A stretch of DNA of 34,768 bases from Rhizobacter sp. Lineage in GTDB: Bacteria; Pseudomonadota; Gammaproteobacteria; Burkholderiales; Burkholderiaceae_C. Both the position numbers and the translations under genes were made by a program. Shown in pieces: positions 23,842 to 33,243 of this stretch. The first letter of the stretch is position 1. The number at the start of each line of letters is the position of its first letter. The stretch covers positions 1 through 34,768 of the forward strand of contig JAMLIM010000040.1 in NCBI GenBank assembly GCA_023954175.1. The letters are read 5' to 3'. The notes below the pieces were generated by a model that was not told the origin of the DNA, ran no database searches, and saw only the letters and a program-made list of their open reading frames with translations.

Positions 23842-26727
23842 TCACCCGGTGTTGCGCAGCCCGGCCGCGATGCCGTTGATCGACAGGTGGATGCCGCGCT
23901 TGACGCGGTCGCGCGCCGGGTCGCTCTCGCGCCCCTGGCGGTAGCGCCGCATCAGCTCGACCTGCAGGTGGTTGAGCGGGTCGAGATACGGAAAGCGGTG
24001 CTCGATCGAGCGCGCGAGCGACGGGTTCGACGCCAGATAGCGCGCCTCGCCGGTGATGAGCGCGAGCGCCTCCGACGTCGACTGCCATTCGGCCTTGATC
24101 AGCCCGAAGATGCGCTGCCCGCTCCTGCGATCCTCGGCCAGTTCGACATAGCGCGCCGCGATCGCGAGGTCGCTCTTCGCGAGCACCATGTCGAGGTTCG
24201 ACAGCAGCGTGCGAAAGAACGGCCATTGCCTGACCATGCGCTGCAGCAGCGCGAGGCGCGCGTCACGCGCCGCGGGGTCGCTGTCGAGGAAGCTCTTCAC
24301 CGCCGAACCGAAGCCGCACCAGCCCGGCAGCGCGACGCGGCACTGGCCCCAGCTGAAGCCCCAGGGGATCGCGCGCAGGTCTTCGATCGCGCGCGTTGCC
24401 TTGCGTGACGCCGGGCGCGAGCCGATGTTGAGTTCGGCAATCTCGCGGATCGGCGTCGTGTCGAAGAAGTAGTCGGTGAAGCCCGCCGTTTCGTAGACGA
24501 GGCGCCGGTAGGCCGCCATGCTCGCGCTGGAGAGCGCCGCGGCCGTCTCGATGAAGACGCGCGGCGCGCTCTTGGTCCGGTGCAGCAGGCGCGCTTCGAG
24601 CGTCGCGGCGACCAGCGTTTCCAGGTTGCGCCGGCCGATCTCGGGGTGCGCGTATTTCGATGCGATCACCTCGCCCTGTTCGGTGAGCCGGATCTGCCCG
24701 TTCACGGTGCCCGGCGGCTGGGCCAGGATCGCCTGGTAGCTCGGCCCACCGCCGCGGCCGACCGTGCCGCCGCGGCCGTGGAACAGGCGCAGCACGATGC
24801 CGTGCTCGCTGCGCAGTGTGGTGAAGAGCGCGACGAGCGCGAGCTCGGCCTCGTAGAGCTCCCAGTTGCTCGTGAAGAAGCCGCCGTCCTTGTTGCTGTC
24901 GCTGTAGCCGAGCATCACGTCCTGCTCGCCGCCGGAGCGCGCGACGAGCGCGGTGATGCCCGGCAGCGCGTAGTAGTCGCGCATGATCGGCGCCGCGTTG
25001 CGCAGGTCGGCGATCGTCTCGAACAGCGGCGAGACGATCAGGTCGGCGACCGCATCGGCCGTCTCCGGCGTGCCGCGCAGCAGGCCGACCTCCTTTTGCA
25101 GCAGCAGCACTTCGAGCAGGTCGCTCACGTCCTCGGTGTGCGAGATGATCGCGTGGCGCAGCGCCTCGCGGCCGTAGCGCTCGCGCATCGTGCGCGCGGT
25201 CTCGAACACCGCGAGCTCGCCCCGGGTCAGCTCGGAATAGTCGGCGGTCGGCACACGCAGCGGACGCGCATCGTTCAGCTGGCGCAGCAGCAGCGTGCGC
25301 TTGTCCTGTTCGGAAAGCGCCGAATAGTCGGCCTCGATGCGCGCGACGCGCAGCAGCTCGGCGAGCACCGCCTCGTGCTTGTCCGAGCTCTGGCGCAGGT
25401 CCACCGTCGCGAGGTGGAAGCCGAACACCTGCACCGCGCGCAGCAGCGGCGCGAGACGCGGCGCGATCAGCGAATGCGCGTGGTGCGACTTCAGCGACGC
25501 CTCGATCACGCGCAGGTCGGCGAGCAGTTCGCTCGACGCGCGGTAGGGGCTCTGCGGCGCGACGGCGTGGCGCAGCGCCTCGGCGCCGGTCAGTTCGGTC
25601 AGCGTCGCCGCCAGCCGCGCGTACATGCCGATCAATGCGCGCCGGTAGGGTTCGTCCTCGCGGTGCGCGCTGTGGTCGGGCGAGCTTGCGGCGAGCGCGC
25701 GCATCTCGGGCGTGACGGGCGCCAGCATCGCCGAGATCGACAGCTCGGCGCCAAGCTCGTGCAGTTCGGTCAGGTAGTAGCGCAGCGCCGTTTCGCACTG
25801 GCGCGCGAGCGCGAGCTGCAGGGAGTCTGCGCCGACGTTCGGATTGCCGTCGCGGTCGCCGCCGATCCAGTTGCCCATGCGGAAGAAAGGCGCGATCGTG
25901 CGGCCGGGCAGGGCGGACTCGATGTCGCGGTACAGGCGCGGGATCTGGCGCAGGAAGGTCGAGTGGTAGTACGACAGCGCGTTCTCGATCTCGTCGGCGA
26001 CGGTGAGCTTGGTGTAGCGCAGCATGCGCGTCTGCCAGAGCTGCGTCGTGCGCGCGCGCAGCAGCGCCTCGTTCTCGGCGCGTTCGGCGTCGCTGCGCAG
26101 GCTGTCGCGCTGGCCGAGCAGTTCGGCGATCCTGCGCTCGGCGTCCAGAATGCTCTTTCGCTGCACCTCGGTCGGGTGCGCGGTCAGCACCGGCGAGATG
26201 TAGGCGCGCTCGAGCACGCCGGCGATGTCGTCGGCGCGGACGTCGTTCTTCGCGAGCCGCTCGAAGCACATCGCAAGCGAGCCGTCCTGCACGTGGCCCT
26301 GGCGTTCGTGGTGTTCGCGCCGGCGCACGTGGTGGCGGTCTTCGGCGATGTTCGCAAGGTGCGAGAAGTAGCTGAAGGCGCGGATCACGCTCACCGTCTG
26401 GTCGCCCGAGAGGTTCTTCAGCAGGCGATCGAGCGCACGCCCGGCCTGTTTGTCGCTCTTCAGGCGGTACGCGACCGAGAGCTGGCGCACGCGCTCGACG
26501 AGCTCGAAGCCGGCCTTGCCCTCCTGCTCGCGGATGACGTCGCCCAGGATGCGCCCGAGCAGGCGGATGTCCTCGACCAGCGGCCGGTTCTTCGCCGCCA
26601 CCTCGGCCGTCGCCGGCGCGGCCGCGGGTGCGGGTGCGGGCGCGGGCGCGGATTCTGCGCGGCGCGCGCGGCTCGGTCGTTCAGGCCTCGGTCGGTCAGG
26701 CGTGGCGGGCTTGCGGGGGTTCGTCAT
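23842..26727 (-). CDS. ppc: Phosphoenolpyruvate carboxylase
   Basis: This enzyme fixes bicarbonate onto PEP to make oxaloacetate, replenishing the TCA cycle. The 961-residue protein carries all diagnostic blocks: [14 protein letters not shown] with the catalytic His, [80 protein letters not shown], and the C-terminal [14 protein letters not shown]. It is longer than the usual 880-930 because of an N-terminal tail of about 45 residues rich in Arg, Pro and Ala (an AP repeat), probably disordered. The ATG at 26727 begins [10 protein letters not shown]; a longer upstream frame has no family support. It is divergent from hemC across 128 bp, an arrangement I recall in Burkholderiales. Allosteric properties cannot be judged. 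Confidence 0.97.
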   Translation of the reverse strand: MTNPRKPATPDRPRPERPSRARRAESAPAPAPAPAAAPATAEVAAKNRPLVEDIRLLGRILGDVIREQEGKAGFELVERVRQLSVAYRLKSDKQAGRALDRLLKNLSGDQTVSVIRAFSYFSHLANIAEDRHHVRRREHHERQGHVQDGSLAMCFERLAKNDVRADDIAGVLERAYISPVLTAHPTEVQRKSILDAERRIAELLGQRDSLRSDAERAENEALLRARTTQLWQTRMLRYTKLTVADEIENALSYYHSTFLRQIPRLYRDIESALPGRTIAPFFRMGNWIGGDRDGNPNVGADSLQLALARQCETALRYYLTELHELGAELSISAMLAPVTPEMRALAASSPDHSAHREDEPYRRALIGMYARLAATLTELTGAEALRHAVAPQSPYRASSELLADLRVIEASLKSHHAHSLIAPRLAPLLRAVQVFGFHLATVDLRQSSDKHEAVLAELLRVARIEADYSALSEQDKRTLLLRQLNDARPLRVPTADYSELTRGELAVFETARTMRERYGREALRHAIISHTEDVSDLLEVLLLQKEVGLLRGTPETADAVADLIVSPLFETIADLRNAAPIMRDYYALPGITALVARSGGEQDVMLGYSDSNKDGGFFTSNWELYEAELALVALFTTLRSEHGIVLRLFHGRGGTVGRGGGPSYQAILAQPPGTVNGQIRLTEQGEVIASKYAHPEIGRRNLETLVAATLEARLLHRTKSAPRVFIETAAALSSASMAAYRRLVYETAGFTDYFFDTTPIREIAELNIGSRPASRKATRAIEDLRAIPWGFSWGQCRVALPGWCGFGSAVKSFLDSDPAARDARLALLQRMVRQWPFFRTLLSNLDMVLAKSDLAIAARYVELAEDRRSGQRIFGLIKAEWQSTSEALALITGEARYLASNPSLARSIEHRFPYLDPLNHLQVELMRRYRQGRESDPARDRVKRGIHLSINGIAAGLRNTG

Positions 26728-26855
26728 GGGGTGTGCCGAGCAGGTGGAGGAGTCGCGTTTCGATCGTAGCAGTCGCCTTGGCGCGAGGTCTGGCGTCGAT
26801 CTCTGCGCCGGCGTGCGACCGCATGAACCAGTGCAAGCGACTGCTAGCATTGGGC

Positions 26856-27851
26856 ATGCCGCAAACCCTGCTGATCGCGACCCGCGAGAGCCGCCTCGCC
26901 CTGTGGCAGGCCGAGCATGTGCGTGCCTTGCTCGGCGAGCGCTTCGGCCTGACGGTCGATTTGCTCGGCATGACGACGCGCGGCGACCAGATTCTCGACC
27001 GCACGCTCTCGAAAGTCGGCGGCAAGGGCCTGTTCGTGAAGGAGCTCGAGACGGCACTCGAAGAAGGGCGCGCGCATCTGGCCGTGCATTCCTTGAAGGA
27101 CGTGCCGATGGAGCTGCCGCCGGGCTTCGTGCTCGGCGCCGTGCTCGAGCGTGAAGACCCACGCGACGCTTTCGTGTCGAACCGGTATGCGGACCTCCAA
27201 GCCCTGCCGGAAGGCGCGCGCGTCGGCACGTCGAGCCTGCGGCGGCAGGTGCAGTTGCTCTCGATGCGGCCCGATCTGGACGTGCAGCCGCTGCGCGGCA
27301 ACCTCGACACCCGGTTGCGCAAGCTCGACGACGGCGGCTACGACGCCATCGTGCTGGCGGCGGCCGGTCTCGTGCGCCTGGGCCTGGCCGCGCGCATCCG
27401 CAGCCTGTTCGAGCCGCGCGAGATGCTGCCCGCCGCCGGGCAGGGCGCGCTCGGCATCGAACTGCGCAGCGACGCGCACGGCCTGCGCGAGCGTCTGGCG
27501 ACGCTGAACGACCGCACGACCTGGCTGGCGGTGCTCGCCGAACGTGCGGTGTCGCGCACGCTCGGCGGCAGCTGCAGCGTGCCGCTCGCTGCGCATGCCG
27601 TCTGGCAGGGCGAAAGCCTCAGCGTCGACGCGCTGCTCGGCCACCCCGAGCAGCACGACCGGCCGCTGCTGCGCGCGCGCGTGATGGCGGGTGTGAGCGA
27701 CGACGCACAGGCCGAAGCGCTCGGCGTGCGCGCCGCGACGCTGTTGATCGAGCGCGGCGCACGCGAATACCTCGACGCGGTGGCGGCGTCGGCAGCGGCG
27801 CCGGCGATGGTCACGCCAGCAGCGCCCGGGCCGGCCGCATCCGGCGCGTGA
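26856..27851 (+). CDS. hemC: Porphobilinogen deaminase (hydroxymethylbilane synthase)
   Basis: This enzyme polymerises four porphobilinogens into hydroxymethylbilane in tetrapyrrole synthesis. The 331-residue protein has [76 protein letters not shown] and [12 protein letters not shown] with the Cys that carries the dipyrromethane cofactor. The C-terminus has a short Ala/Pro-rich extension. The ATG at 26856 was chosen because the fold begins at once ([12 protein letters not shown]); an in-frame ATG at 26823 would add 11 residues. Its stop overlaps the GTG of hemD by 4 bp, so hemC, hemD, hemX and hemY form one operon. Confidence 0.97.
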   Translation: MPQTLLIATRESRLALWQAEHVRALLGERFGLTVDLLGMTTRGDQILDRTLSKVGGKGLFVKELETALEEGRAHLAVHSLKDVPMELPPGFVLGAVLEREDPRDAFVSNRYADLQALPEGARVGTSSLRRQVQLLSMRPDLDVQPLRGNLDTRLRKLDDGGYDAIVLAAAGLVRLGLAARIRSLFEPREMLPAAGQGALGIELRSDAHGLRERLATLNDRTTWLAVLAERAVSRTLGGSCSVPLAAHAVWQGESLSVDALLGHPEQHDRPLLRARVMAGVSDDAQAEALGVRAATLLIERGAREYLDAVAASAAAPAMVTPAAPGPAASGA

Positions 27852-28639
27852 GCACGTCGCTGCGCGTGCTCGTGACGCGCCCCGCACAACAGGCCGCGGA
27901 CTGGGTCGCGCGGCTGCGCGATGCGGGGGTCGACGCCGCCGCGCTGCCGCTGATCGCGATCGAAGATGCACCGGACGCGGCGGCCGTCCAGAGCGCCTGG
28001 GCCGGTCTGGCGTCAATGCGGCTCGTCGTCTTCGTCAGCCCGAACGCGGCAGAACGCTTCGTTGCGGCGCAGCCGGCCGGCACCGCGTGGCCGCCGGGCA
28101 CGCGTGCCGCTGCGGTCGGCCCCGGCACGTCGCGCGTGCTGCGCGCCTTCGGCCTGGGGCAATCGCAGATCGTCGAGCCGGCGAGTGATGCGCCGCAGTT
28201 CGACTCCGAGGCCCTGTGGGCCCAGCTTCGCACGACGGACTGGCAAGGCGCGCGGGTGCTCGTCGTGCGCGGCGACGGCGGTCGCGAGTGGCTCGCCGAC
28301 ACGCTGCGCGCGGCGGGCGCCGAGGTCGGCGCGGTCTGTGCCTACCGGCGCGCCCCACCGCGGCTGGACGCGGCGCAGCGCGCGCTGCTGGCCGCGGCGC
28401 AGGCCGAGCCGCGTGCGCATCTGTGGTTCTTCAGCAGTTCGGAGGCGATCGACAACCTCGACGCGTTGGTCGGGCCGGGCGCGGACTGGTCGCATGCGCG
28501 CGCGCTGGCGACGCACCCGCGTATCACGGCCCGCGCGCAACGGTCGGGCTTCCGCCATGTGGCGCCTTCGCGCCCGGACCTCGAATCGGTGAGGGCCTGC
28601 ATACAATCGTTGCGTGACCGACACCCCTTCCAGCCCTGA
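27848..28639 (+). CDS. hemD: Uroporphyrinogen-III synthase
   Basis: This enzyme cyclises hydroxymethylbilane to uroporphyrinogen III. The 263-residue protein is poorly conserved, as HemD proteins are, but shows the expected landmarks: [66 protein letters not shown], and [11 protein letters not shown]. Position directly after hemC, with a GTGA overlap (GTG start at 27848), supports the call strongly. Its last 26 bp overlap hemX. Confidence 0.92.
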   Translation: MSTSLRVLVTRPAQQAADWVARLRDAGVDAAALPLIAIEDAPDAAAVQSAWAGLASMRLVVFVSPNAAERFVAAQPAGTAWPPGTRAAAVGPGTSRVLRAFGLGQSQIVEPASDAPQFDSEALWAQLRTTDWQGARVLVVRGDGGREWLADTLRAAGAEVGAVCAYRRAPPRLDAAQRALLAAAQAEPRAHLWFFSSSEAIDNLDALVGPGADWSHARALATHPRITARAQRSGFRHVAPSRPDLESVRACIQSLRDRHPFQP

Positions 28640-29774
28640 GCCCGCGCCGGGCGGCGCTGCGCCCGAGACCGCGCCTCGCCACGCATTCGATGCGCCCGTG
28701 GGCAAGGCGTCGCGGCCGACGCAGCTGTGGCTGTGGATCGCGGTCGTCATGGTGGGGCTGCTGGCGGTCGCCGCGATCGGCCTCGTGTGGCAGACGCAGC
28801 AGCGTGAGCACAGCCTTGAGCTCGAACTGGTGCGCCGCCAGCAGGCGATGCAGGCGCAGTCCGCGGAGGCGCAGGTGCTGGCCAAGCAGGCGCAGGACGC
28901 GGCGCGCGAGGCGGCGGCCAAGGTCGCGCTGCTCGAGGTGCGGCTGTCCGAGGTCACGGTTCAGCGCGGTCAGATCGAGGAGCTGATCCAGAGCATCTCG
29001 CGCTCGCGCGATGAGAACGTGGTGGTGGACATCGACGCCGCGCTGCGCGTCGCGATGCAGCAGTCGGCGCTCACCGGCAGCGTCGAGCCGCTCGTGTCGA
29101 CCCTCAAGCAGGCCGACGAACGCCTGGCGCGCTACAACCAGCCCCGGCTCGAAGGCGTGCGCCGCGCGATCGCGCGCGATCTCGACCGCGTCAAGGGCGA
29201 GAGCATGATCGACGTTTCGGCGCTCACGATCAAACTCGACGAAGTGGTGCGCCTGGTCGATGAACTGCCGCTGCGCGCGCAGCCCGATCTGCGCAAGAAC
29301 GGCGCGCGCGCGCCCGCGTCGCCGGCGAGCGCCGGCAAGGCCGCGCGGGCCGCGGCGTCCGCTGCCGCGGCGCCGGACGCCTCGATGCCGGACTGGCTCA
29401 AGCCCTGGATGGCGCGCTGGGACGATTTCAGCGAACGCGTCTGGGTCGAGGCCAAATCGCTCGTGCGCGTCACGCGCATCGAGGAGCCCGAAGCGATGCT
29501 GCTCGAGCCCGAGCACGTGTTCTTCCTGCGCGAGAACCTGAAGCTGCGCCTGCTCAATGCGCGGCTCGCGCTGCTCGCGCGCCAGTTCTCGATCGTGCAA
29601 GGCGACCTGCAGGGTGTGCTTGCGGCGCTCGAGCGCTACTTCGATCCGAAGGCGCGCCGCACGCAGCTCGCCACGTCGCTTGTTCGACAGGTGCAGCAGC
29701 AGGCGCGCCAGACCGACCTGCCGCGCCCCGACAACACGCTGGCCGCGCTCGCGACGGCGGCGGCGGGGCGCTAG
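28614..29774 (+). CDS. hemX: HemX-like membrane protein (uroporphyrinogen-III C-methyltransferase HemX-related)
   Basis: This 386-residue protein has a short cytoplasmic Pro/Ala-rich N-terminus, one transmembrane helix (about residues 37-58, LWLWIAVVMVGLLAVAAIGL) and a long coiled-coil stretch rich in Gln, Ala and Glu (about 60-130). A periplasmic-type domain follows with VDIDAALRVAMQQSALTGSV and LRENLKLRLLNARLALLARQ. This is the HemX family found between hemD and hemY; the name suggests methyltransferase activity but the catalytic domain is absent and its role is not settled. The start is the GTG at 28614, because the first Met lies inside the membrane helix. A TACAAT at 28602-28607 resembles a -10 box but has no convincing -35. 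An Ala-rich low-complexity insert lies near residues 235-260. Confidence 0.88.
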   Translation: MTDTPSSPEPAPGGAAPETAPRHAFDAPVGKASRPTQLWLWIAVVMVGLLAVAAIGLVWQTQQREHSLELELVRRQQAMQAQSAEAQVLAKQAQDAAREAAAKVALLEVRLSEVTVQRGQIEELIQSISRSRDENVVVDIDAALRVAMQQSALTGSVEPLVSTLKQADERLARYNQPRLEGVRRAIARDLDRVKGESMIDVSALTIKLDEVVRLVDELPLRAQPDLRKNGARAPASPASAGKAARAAASAAAAPDASMPDWLKPWMARWDDFSERVWVEAKSLVRVTRIEEPEAMLLEPEHVFFLRENLKLRLLNARLALLARQFSIVQGDLQGVLAALERYFDPKARRTQLATSLVRQVQQQARQTDLPRPDNTLAALATAAAGR

Positions 29775-29783
29775 GGCGCATCC

Positions 29784-31031
29784 ATGCGCGCCGTCATCTG
29801 GTTCACGCTGCTCTTCATCGCGGCCGTCGTCGCGGCGACGACGCTAGGCACCAACGACGGCCTGGTCAGCTTCTACTGGAACGGCTGGCGGATGGACGTC
29901 TCGCTCAACCTCTTCCTGCTCGTGCTCGTGGGCACCTGCTTCGCGCTCGTGACGGTGATCCAGACCGTCAGCACACTCGTGGGCCTGCCCAAGCGCGCGC
30001 TGCAGTGGCGCGTCGCGCGGCGCGACAAGAGCGCGCAGGCCTGGCTGCGCGATGCGCTGGCGCAGTATTTCGGCGGCCGCTACAGCCGCGCGCACCGCTC
30101 GGCGCAGCGCGCGCTCGAGATCCAGGCCGACACCCCCGAGCTCGCGCAGGACAATGAATTCACTGTGCTCGGCCATCTGCTCGCCGCCGGCAGCCTGCAC
30201 CGCCTGCAGGACCGCGCGCCACGCGACGAGCAGCTGCGCAAGGCGCTCGACATCTCGCACCGCAGCGCGGCGGCGCGCTCGGCCGAGGAGGGCGCGCGCA
30301 TGCTCGCCGCCGAATGGGCGCTCGACGACCGCGACGCGCAGCGCGCTCTCGAACTGCTCGCCGAGCTGCCGCCGGGCGTCGGCCGCCGCACGCAGGCGCT
30401 GCGCCTGAAGCTGCAGGCGACACGGCTTGCGCGCCAGCCGCTCGAGGCGCTCAAGACCGCGCGCCTGCTCGCCAATCACCAGGGCTTCTCGAAGGCGGCG
30501 GCGGTCGGGCTGCTGCGTTCCCTTGCGTTCGAGGCGCTCGACACCGCGCGCGACGCCGACCAGCTGCGGCGCAGCTGGCAACAGCTCGACAGCGCCGACC
30601 GGCGCGACGCTTTCGTCGCCGCGCGCGCCGCGACCCGCATGGCGCAGCTCGGCGCCACCGACGAGGGGCGTCAGATCCTGCGCCCGTTCTGGGACAGCGT
30701 GGCCGAACTCGGCGCCGAAGATCGCGAGGTCATCGCGCACGGCCTCGTCGCCTGCGTCGTCGGCATCGGCGCGGACTGGCTGCCGCGGCTCGAGTCGGCG
30801 TCGCGAGCCTATCCGCGCGACGGCGCCGTTGCCTTTGCCACCGGCTGTGCGCTGGCCGAGCGGCAGCTGTGGGGCAAGGCACGCCTCGCGCTCCAGCAGG
30901 CGGCGGACGACGCCACGCTGCCGGCCGCGTCGCGCCGCCGCGCATGGCGGCAGCTTGCGCAACTCGCCCACGAGGAAGGGGACGCCGCACGCGCCGCCGA
31001 CTGCTACGCCGCGGCCTCGCAGATTGGTTGA
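29784..31031 (+). CDS. hemY: HemY protein (TPR-containing inner-membrane protein of the heme operon)
   Basis: This 415-residue HemY_N family protein has two N-terminal membrane helices, about residues 1-22 and 40-62 (FLLVLVGTCFALVTVIQTVS), followed by alpha-helical TPR-like repeats through to the C-terminus (for example RYSRAHRSAQRALEIQADTP and LAHEEGDAARAADCYAAASQ). The family is found downstream of hemX in proteobacteria and is not the protoporphyrinogen oxidase also called HemY in Bacillus. Its function is uncertain. The ATG at 29784 is 9 bp after the hemX stop. tRNA-Arg follows 20 bp after its stop. Confidence 0.9.
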   Translation: MRAVIWFTLLFIAAVVAATTLGTNDGLVSFYWNGWRMDVSLNLFLLVLVGTCFALVTVIQTVSTLVGLPKRALQWRVARRDKSAQAWLRDALAQYFGGRYSRAHRSAQRALEIQADTPELAQDNEFTVLGHLLAAGSLHRLQDRAPRDEQLRKALDISHRSAAARSAEEGARMLAAEWALDDRDAQRALELLAELPPGVGRRTQALRLKLQATRLARQPLEALKTARLLANHQGFSKAAAVGLLRSLAFEALDTARDADQLRRSWQQLDSADRRDAFVAARAATRMAQLGATDEGRQILRPFWDSVAELGAEDREVIAHGLVACVVGIGADWLPRLESASRAYPRDGAVAFATGCALAERQLWGKARLALQQAADDATLPAASRRRAWRQLAQLAHEEGDAARAADCYAAASQIG

Positions 31032-31051
31032 GTGCTAAAATCCCGCGCTGT

Positions 31052-31128
31052 GCGGCTGTAGCTCAGTTGGATAGAGTACTTGGCTACGAACCAAGGGGTC
31101 GTGGGTTCGATTCCTGCCAGCCGCACCA
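31052..31128 (+). tRNA. tRNA-Arg (anticodon ACG)
   Basis: A complete 77-nt cloverleaf can be folded by hand. The acceptor stem is GCGGCTG with CAGCCGC, followed by A and an encoded CCA (31126-31128). The D arm is GCTC/GAGT, the anticodon stem CTTGG/CCAAG with loop CTACGAA gives anticodon ACG, and the T arm contains GGTTCGATTCC. A TAAAAT at 31036-31041 is a possible -10 box, though with no clear -35. Confidence 0.97.
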
Positions 31129-31130
31129 GA

Positions 31131-31176
31131 AAAGACGAGGGTCAGCACGTTCGCGCGTGCTGACCCTTTAGTCTTT
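31131..31176 (+). terminator. Hairpin terminator after tRNA-Arg
   Basis: A perfect 12-bp stem, AGGGTCAGCACG (31138-31149) and CGTGCTGACCCT (31156-31167), has a 6-nt loop. An outer pairing AAAGAC (31131-31136) with GTCTTT (31171-31176) extends it. The T-run is short and interrupted (TTTAGTCTTT). It probably ends the tRNA and hem transcripts. Confidence 0.8.
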
Positions 31177-31187
31177 CTGAGCCCTCG

Positions 31188-31208
31188 GGGGTCCACTGAG
31201 GGGTCCAC
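31188..31208. repeat. Short direct repeat GGGGTCCAC x2
   Basis: Two copies of GGGGTCCAC are separated by 3 nt (TGA), so the period is 12 bp. They lie 60 bp after the tRNA-Arg 3' end, immediately beyond the terminator. Their meaning is unknown. Confidence 0.6.
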
Positions 31209-31499
31209 CGTAGCCGCGCTGTGACGCGTGGCGAAACGGCGCGAAGCGCAAGGACAACTTGGGGCTTGCCAAAAGTGTGTCGAGATTCGCCCCAGTGCCG
31301 CTGGCCTGCGACAACCAGCCAGCTACGCCACGTGTGGGCCACACAGCGGTCACTCAATTCCGGTGCGGCTATACCGGCACCCGACCCATTGCAGAAGGCC
31401 AGACTCCAAGAATCAGCGCCGGAAAGCCGACCGTGGACAAGCCTCCCGCTGGAGTACCTTCACGCGTCCCCACTGACCACCGCTTCACGACCGACGAAG

Positions 31500-31640
31500 C
31501 GCTGCGCAGTTCGTCCGCCACTGCCGGGCCACATGCCAGGGCACGTCGTCATTCACAGCACCAAGTCCAAGCGCGCCTTCGGCGGCGACGTGCAGGTATC
31601 CGGCAGCATCGGGCGCACCGACTTCCCCGTCGGCGCATCC
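31500..31640 (+). pseudogene. Remnant of an MBL-fold metallo-hydrolase
   Basis: In one plus-strand frame, 31521-31634 reads LPGHMPGHVVIHSTKSKRAF followed directly by GGDVQVSGSIGRTDFPVG. This is the middle of a glyoxalase-II-like MBL-fold hydrolase (YcbL type): the PGHTPGHVV metal-ligand block, then GGDVLFAGSIGRTDFPRG with the bridging Asp. Nothing recognisable of the N-terminal HxHxDH motif or the C-terminal half surrounds it, and the downstream sequence loses the pattern. It is a fragment of about 38 residues, probably left by deletion beside the tRNA. The match is from memory and should be searched. Confidence 0.65.
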
Positions 31641-31770
31641 CGCGGGAACGCATCGCACTATGTCGACCGTCGCGCGAGGCCGGGCTTTACAAAGCTTAAG
31701 CCGAGGGAGAAACCACGGACACAGGGTAGCGTCACATTCAAATTGATGCCCCTTGTCACCTATCTAAGAC

Positions 31771-33243
31771 ATGCCGATTTTCCGCGCTGACGGCCAACGG
31801 ACCGCTGCGCATTCCCTGTGGGCCGTCGGGTGCTTGTTGCTGGCCCTGTGCGGCTGCACGACGGTCTCGCCGAAACCTGGCGAGCCACTCGCGGTCGAAG
31901 TGCCGGCCGCCTGGTCCGACGGCAGCGCCGCCACTGTGACCGCCGCCGCATCGCTGGCGCAGTGGTGGCAGCGCTTCGACGACCCGCTGCTGGCGCGTCT
32001 GGTGGTCCAGGCGCTGCAGGCCAATACCAGTGTGCGGGCTGCCGAAGCCGCGCTGCGCCAGGCACGCGCCCAGCGCGACGTCTCGGCCGCCGCGCTGTTG
32101 CCGACGGTCGGCGCGGCGGCCTCGGCCGAGCGTGGCCGCAGCGGTGGGCAGGTGACGGGCAACGCCTACCGGGCCGGCTTGGACGCGAGTTGGGAGCTCG
32201 ACATCTTCGGTGTCAACCGCAGCGCGCTCGATGCCAGCGAGGCCGCCGCGCAGGCCAGCGCCGCAAGCCTGGGTGACGTGCAGGTGTCGATCGCCGCCGA
32301 GGTGGCGCTCGGCTACATCACGCTACGCGGTGCCCAGGCCGGACTGGCGATCGCCCAGAGCAACCTGGCCAGCCAACTCGAGACCTTGCAGATCACGCAG
32401 TGGCGCCAGCAGGCCGGCCTGGTTACGTCGCTCGATACCGAGCAGGCCATGTCGGCGGCCGAACAGACGCGCGCGCAGTTGCCGGTGCTGCAGATCGTCG
32501 TCAAACAGAACCAACACGCGCTCGCGGTGCTTACCGGCCAGCCGCCGGCCGCCCTTTCGACGCTGCTGGCCGCCTCTGCGCCGGTGCCTCAGGCGGCCGA
32601 CAACCTCGTGCTGAGCATTCCCGCCGAAACCCTGCGCCAGCGCCCCGACGTGCGTGCTGCTGAAAATCAGGTCACGGCTGCCGTGGCCCGTGTGGCCCAG
32701 GCCGACGCGGCGCGCCTGCCGAACTTCCAACTCGGTGGTTCGCTCGGCCTGTACGGTTTGACGCTGGGCGCGCTGACCGGCGGTTCCGCCGCCATTGGCG
32801 CGCTGCTGGCCAGCGTGTCGATGCCGGTGTTCGACGGCGGCGCCCTGGTGGCGCAGGTACAGGCGCAGCAGGCGGCGTTGGACCAGGCCCGCGCAGCATA
32901 TGAGGCGACCGTGCTGACGGCACTGAAGGAGGTGGAAGACGCGTTGGTCGCGCTGCGCGGCGACCGCGAACGCCTGCTCTACCTGCAACGCGCGGCCGAC
33001 GCTGCCGGCAACGCTGCACTGCTCGCCCAGCAGCGCTACAGCAGCGGGTTGATCGACTTCCAGACCGTCCTCGACACTCAGCGCACCCTGCTCACCACGC
33101 AGGACAGGGTGGTTATCGCCACCACCGATCTCGGCGCCGACCATGTGCACCTGTACAAGGCGCTGGGCGGTGGTTGGCGCCCCGACGGCGAAGACACGGC
33201 CCCGGGCGCCACTGCCAACGACATCACGACTCCCCGCCAATGA
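31771..33243 (+). CDS. RND-type efflux outer-membrane lipoprotein (NodT/OprM family)
   Basis: This is the outer-membrane channel of a tripartite exporter, 490 residues. The lipoprotein signal ends in LCGC (Cys29). The body shows the two repeats of long helices and beta segments of TolC-like proteins: WWQRFDDPLLARLVVQALQA, VRAAEAALRQARAQRDV, SWELDIFGVNRSALDASEAA, LRQRPDVRAAENQVTAAVAR and YSSGLIDFQTVLDTQRTLLT. The ATG at 31771 gives a suitable signal peptide with an Arg before the hydrophobic stretch, but I see no good ribosome-binding site in front of it. The stop overlaps the adaptor start as ATGA. Having the channel first, then adaptor and MacB-like ATPase, fits a MacAB-type efflux or lipopeptide/siderophore export operon. 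Confidence 0.92.
   Translation: MPIFRADGQRTAAHSLWAVGCLLLALCGCTTVSPKPGEPLAVEVPAAWSDGSAATVTAAASLAQWWQRFDDPLLARLVVQALQANTSVRAAEAALRQARAQRDVSAAALLPTVGAAASAERGRSGGQVTGNAYRAGLDASWELDIFGVNRSALDASEAAAQASAASLGDVQVSIAAEVALGYITLRGAQAGLAIAQSNLASQLETLQITQWRQQAGLVTSLDTEQAMSAAEQTRAQLPVLQIVVKQNQHALAVLTGQPPAALSTLLAASAPVPQAADNLVLSIPAETLRQRPDVRAAENQVTAAVARVAQADAARLPNFQLGGSLGLYGLTLGALTGGSAAIGALLASVSMPVFDGGALVAQVQAQQAALDQARAAYEATVLTALKEVEDALVALRGDRERLLYLQRAADAAGNAALLAQQRYSSGLIDFQTVLDTQRTLLTTQDRVVIATTDLGADHVHLYKALGGGWRPDGEDTAPGATANDITTPRQ

Larger units (their letters stand above)
31177..31770. other. Gene-poor gap of about 600 bp between tRNA-Arg and the efflux operon
   Basis: No intact gene is supported here. 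Open frames exist on both strands but lack ribosome-binding sites and consistent protein features. The gap holds a direct repeat of GGGGTCCAC (31188-31196 and 31200-31208) and an MBL-fold remnant near 31500-31640. Its 3' end (about 31690-31765) is noticeably more AT-rich than the flanks and should hold the promoter of the efflux operon. The position beside a tRNA suggests the scar of a lost integrated element. No copy of the tRNA 3' end is visible downstream in the window, so an attachment-site pair is not shown. Confidence 0.6.

Noticed and set aside
24580-26769. Plus-strand open frame of over 700 codons opposite ppc
   Set aside because: Antisense shadow of ppc with low-complexity composition and no motifs.
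28602-28607. TACAAT as an internal promoter for hemX
   Set aside because: A good -10 look-alike but with no recognisable -35 at 16-18 nt, and hemX is translationally overlapped with hemD.
31142-31357. Minus-strand open frame next to tRNA-Arg as an integrase C-terminus
   Set aside because: No tyrosine-recombinase motif (R..HxxR..Y) is visible and it crosses the terminator hairpin; position alone is not enough.
31221-31790. 189-codon open frame as a complete gene
   Set aside because: Only about 38 residues in its middle resemble a known family (MBL fold). The ends are unlike it, there is no ribosome-binding site, and it runs into the efflux gene; treated as a remnant.
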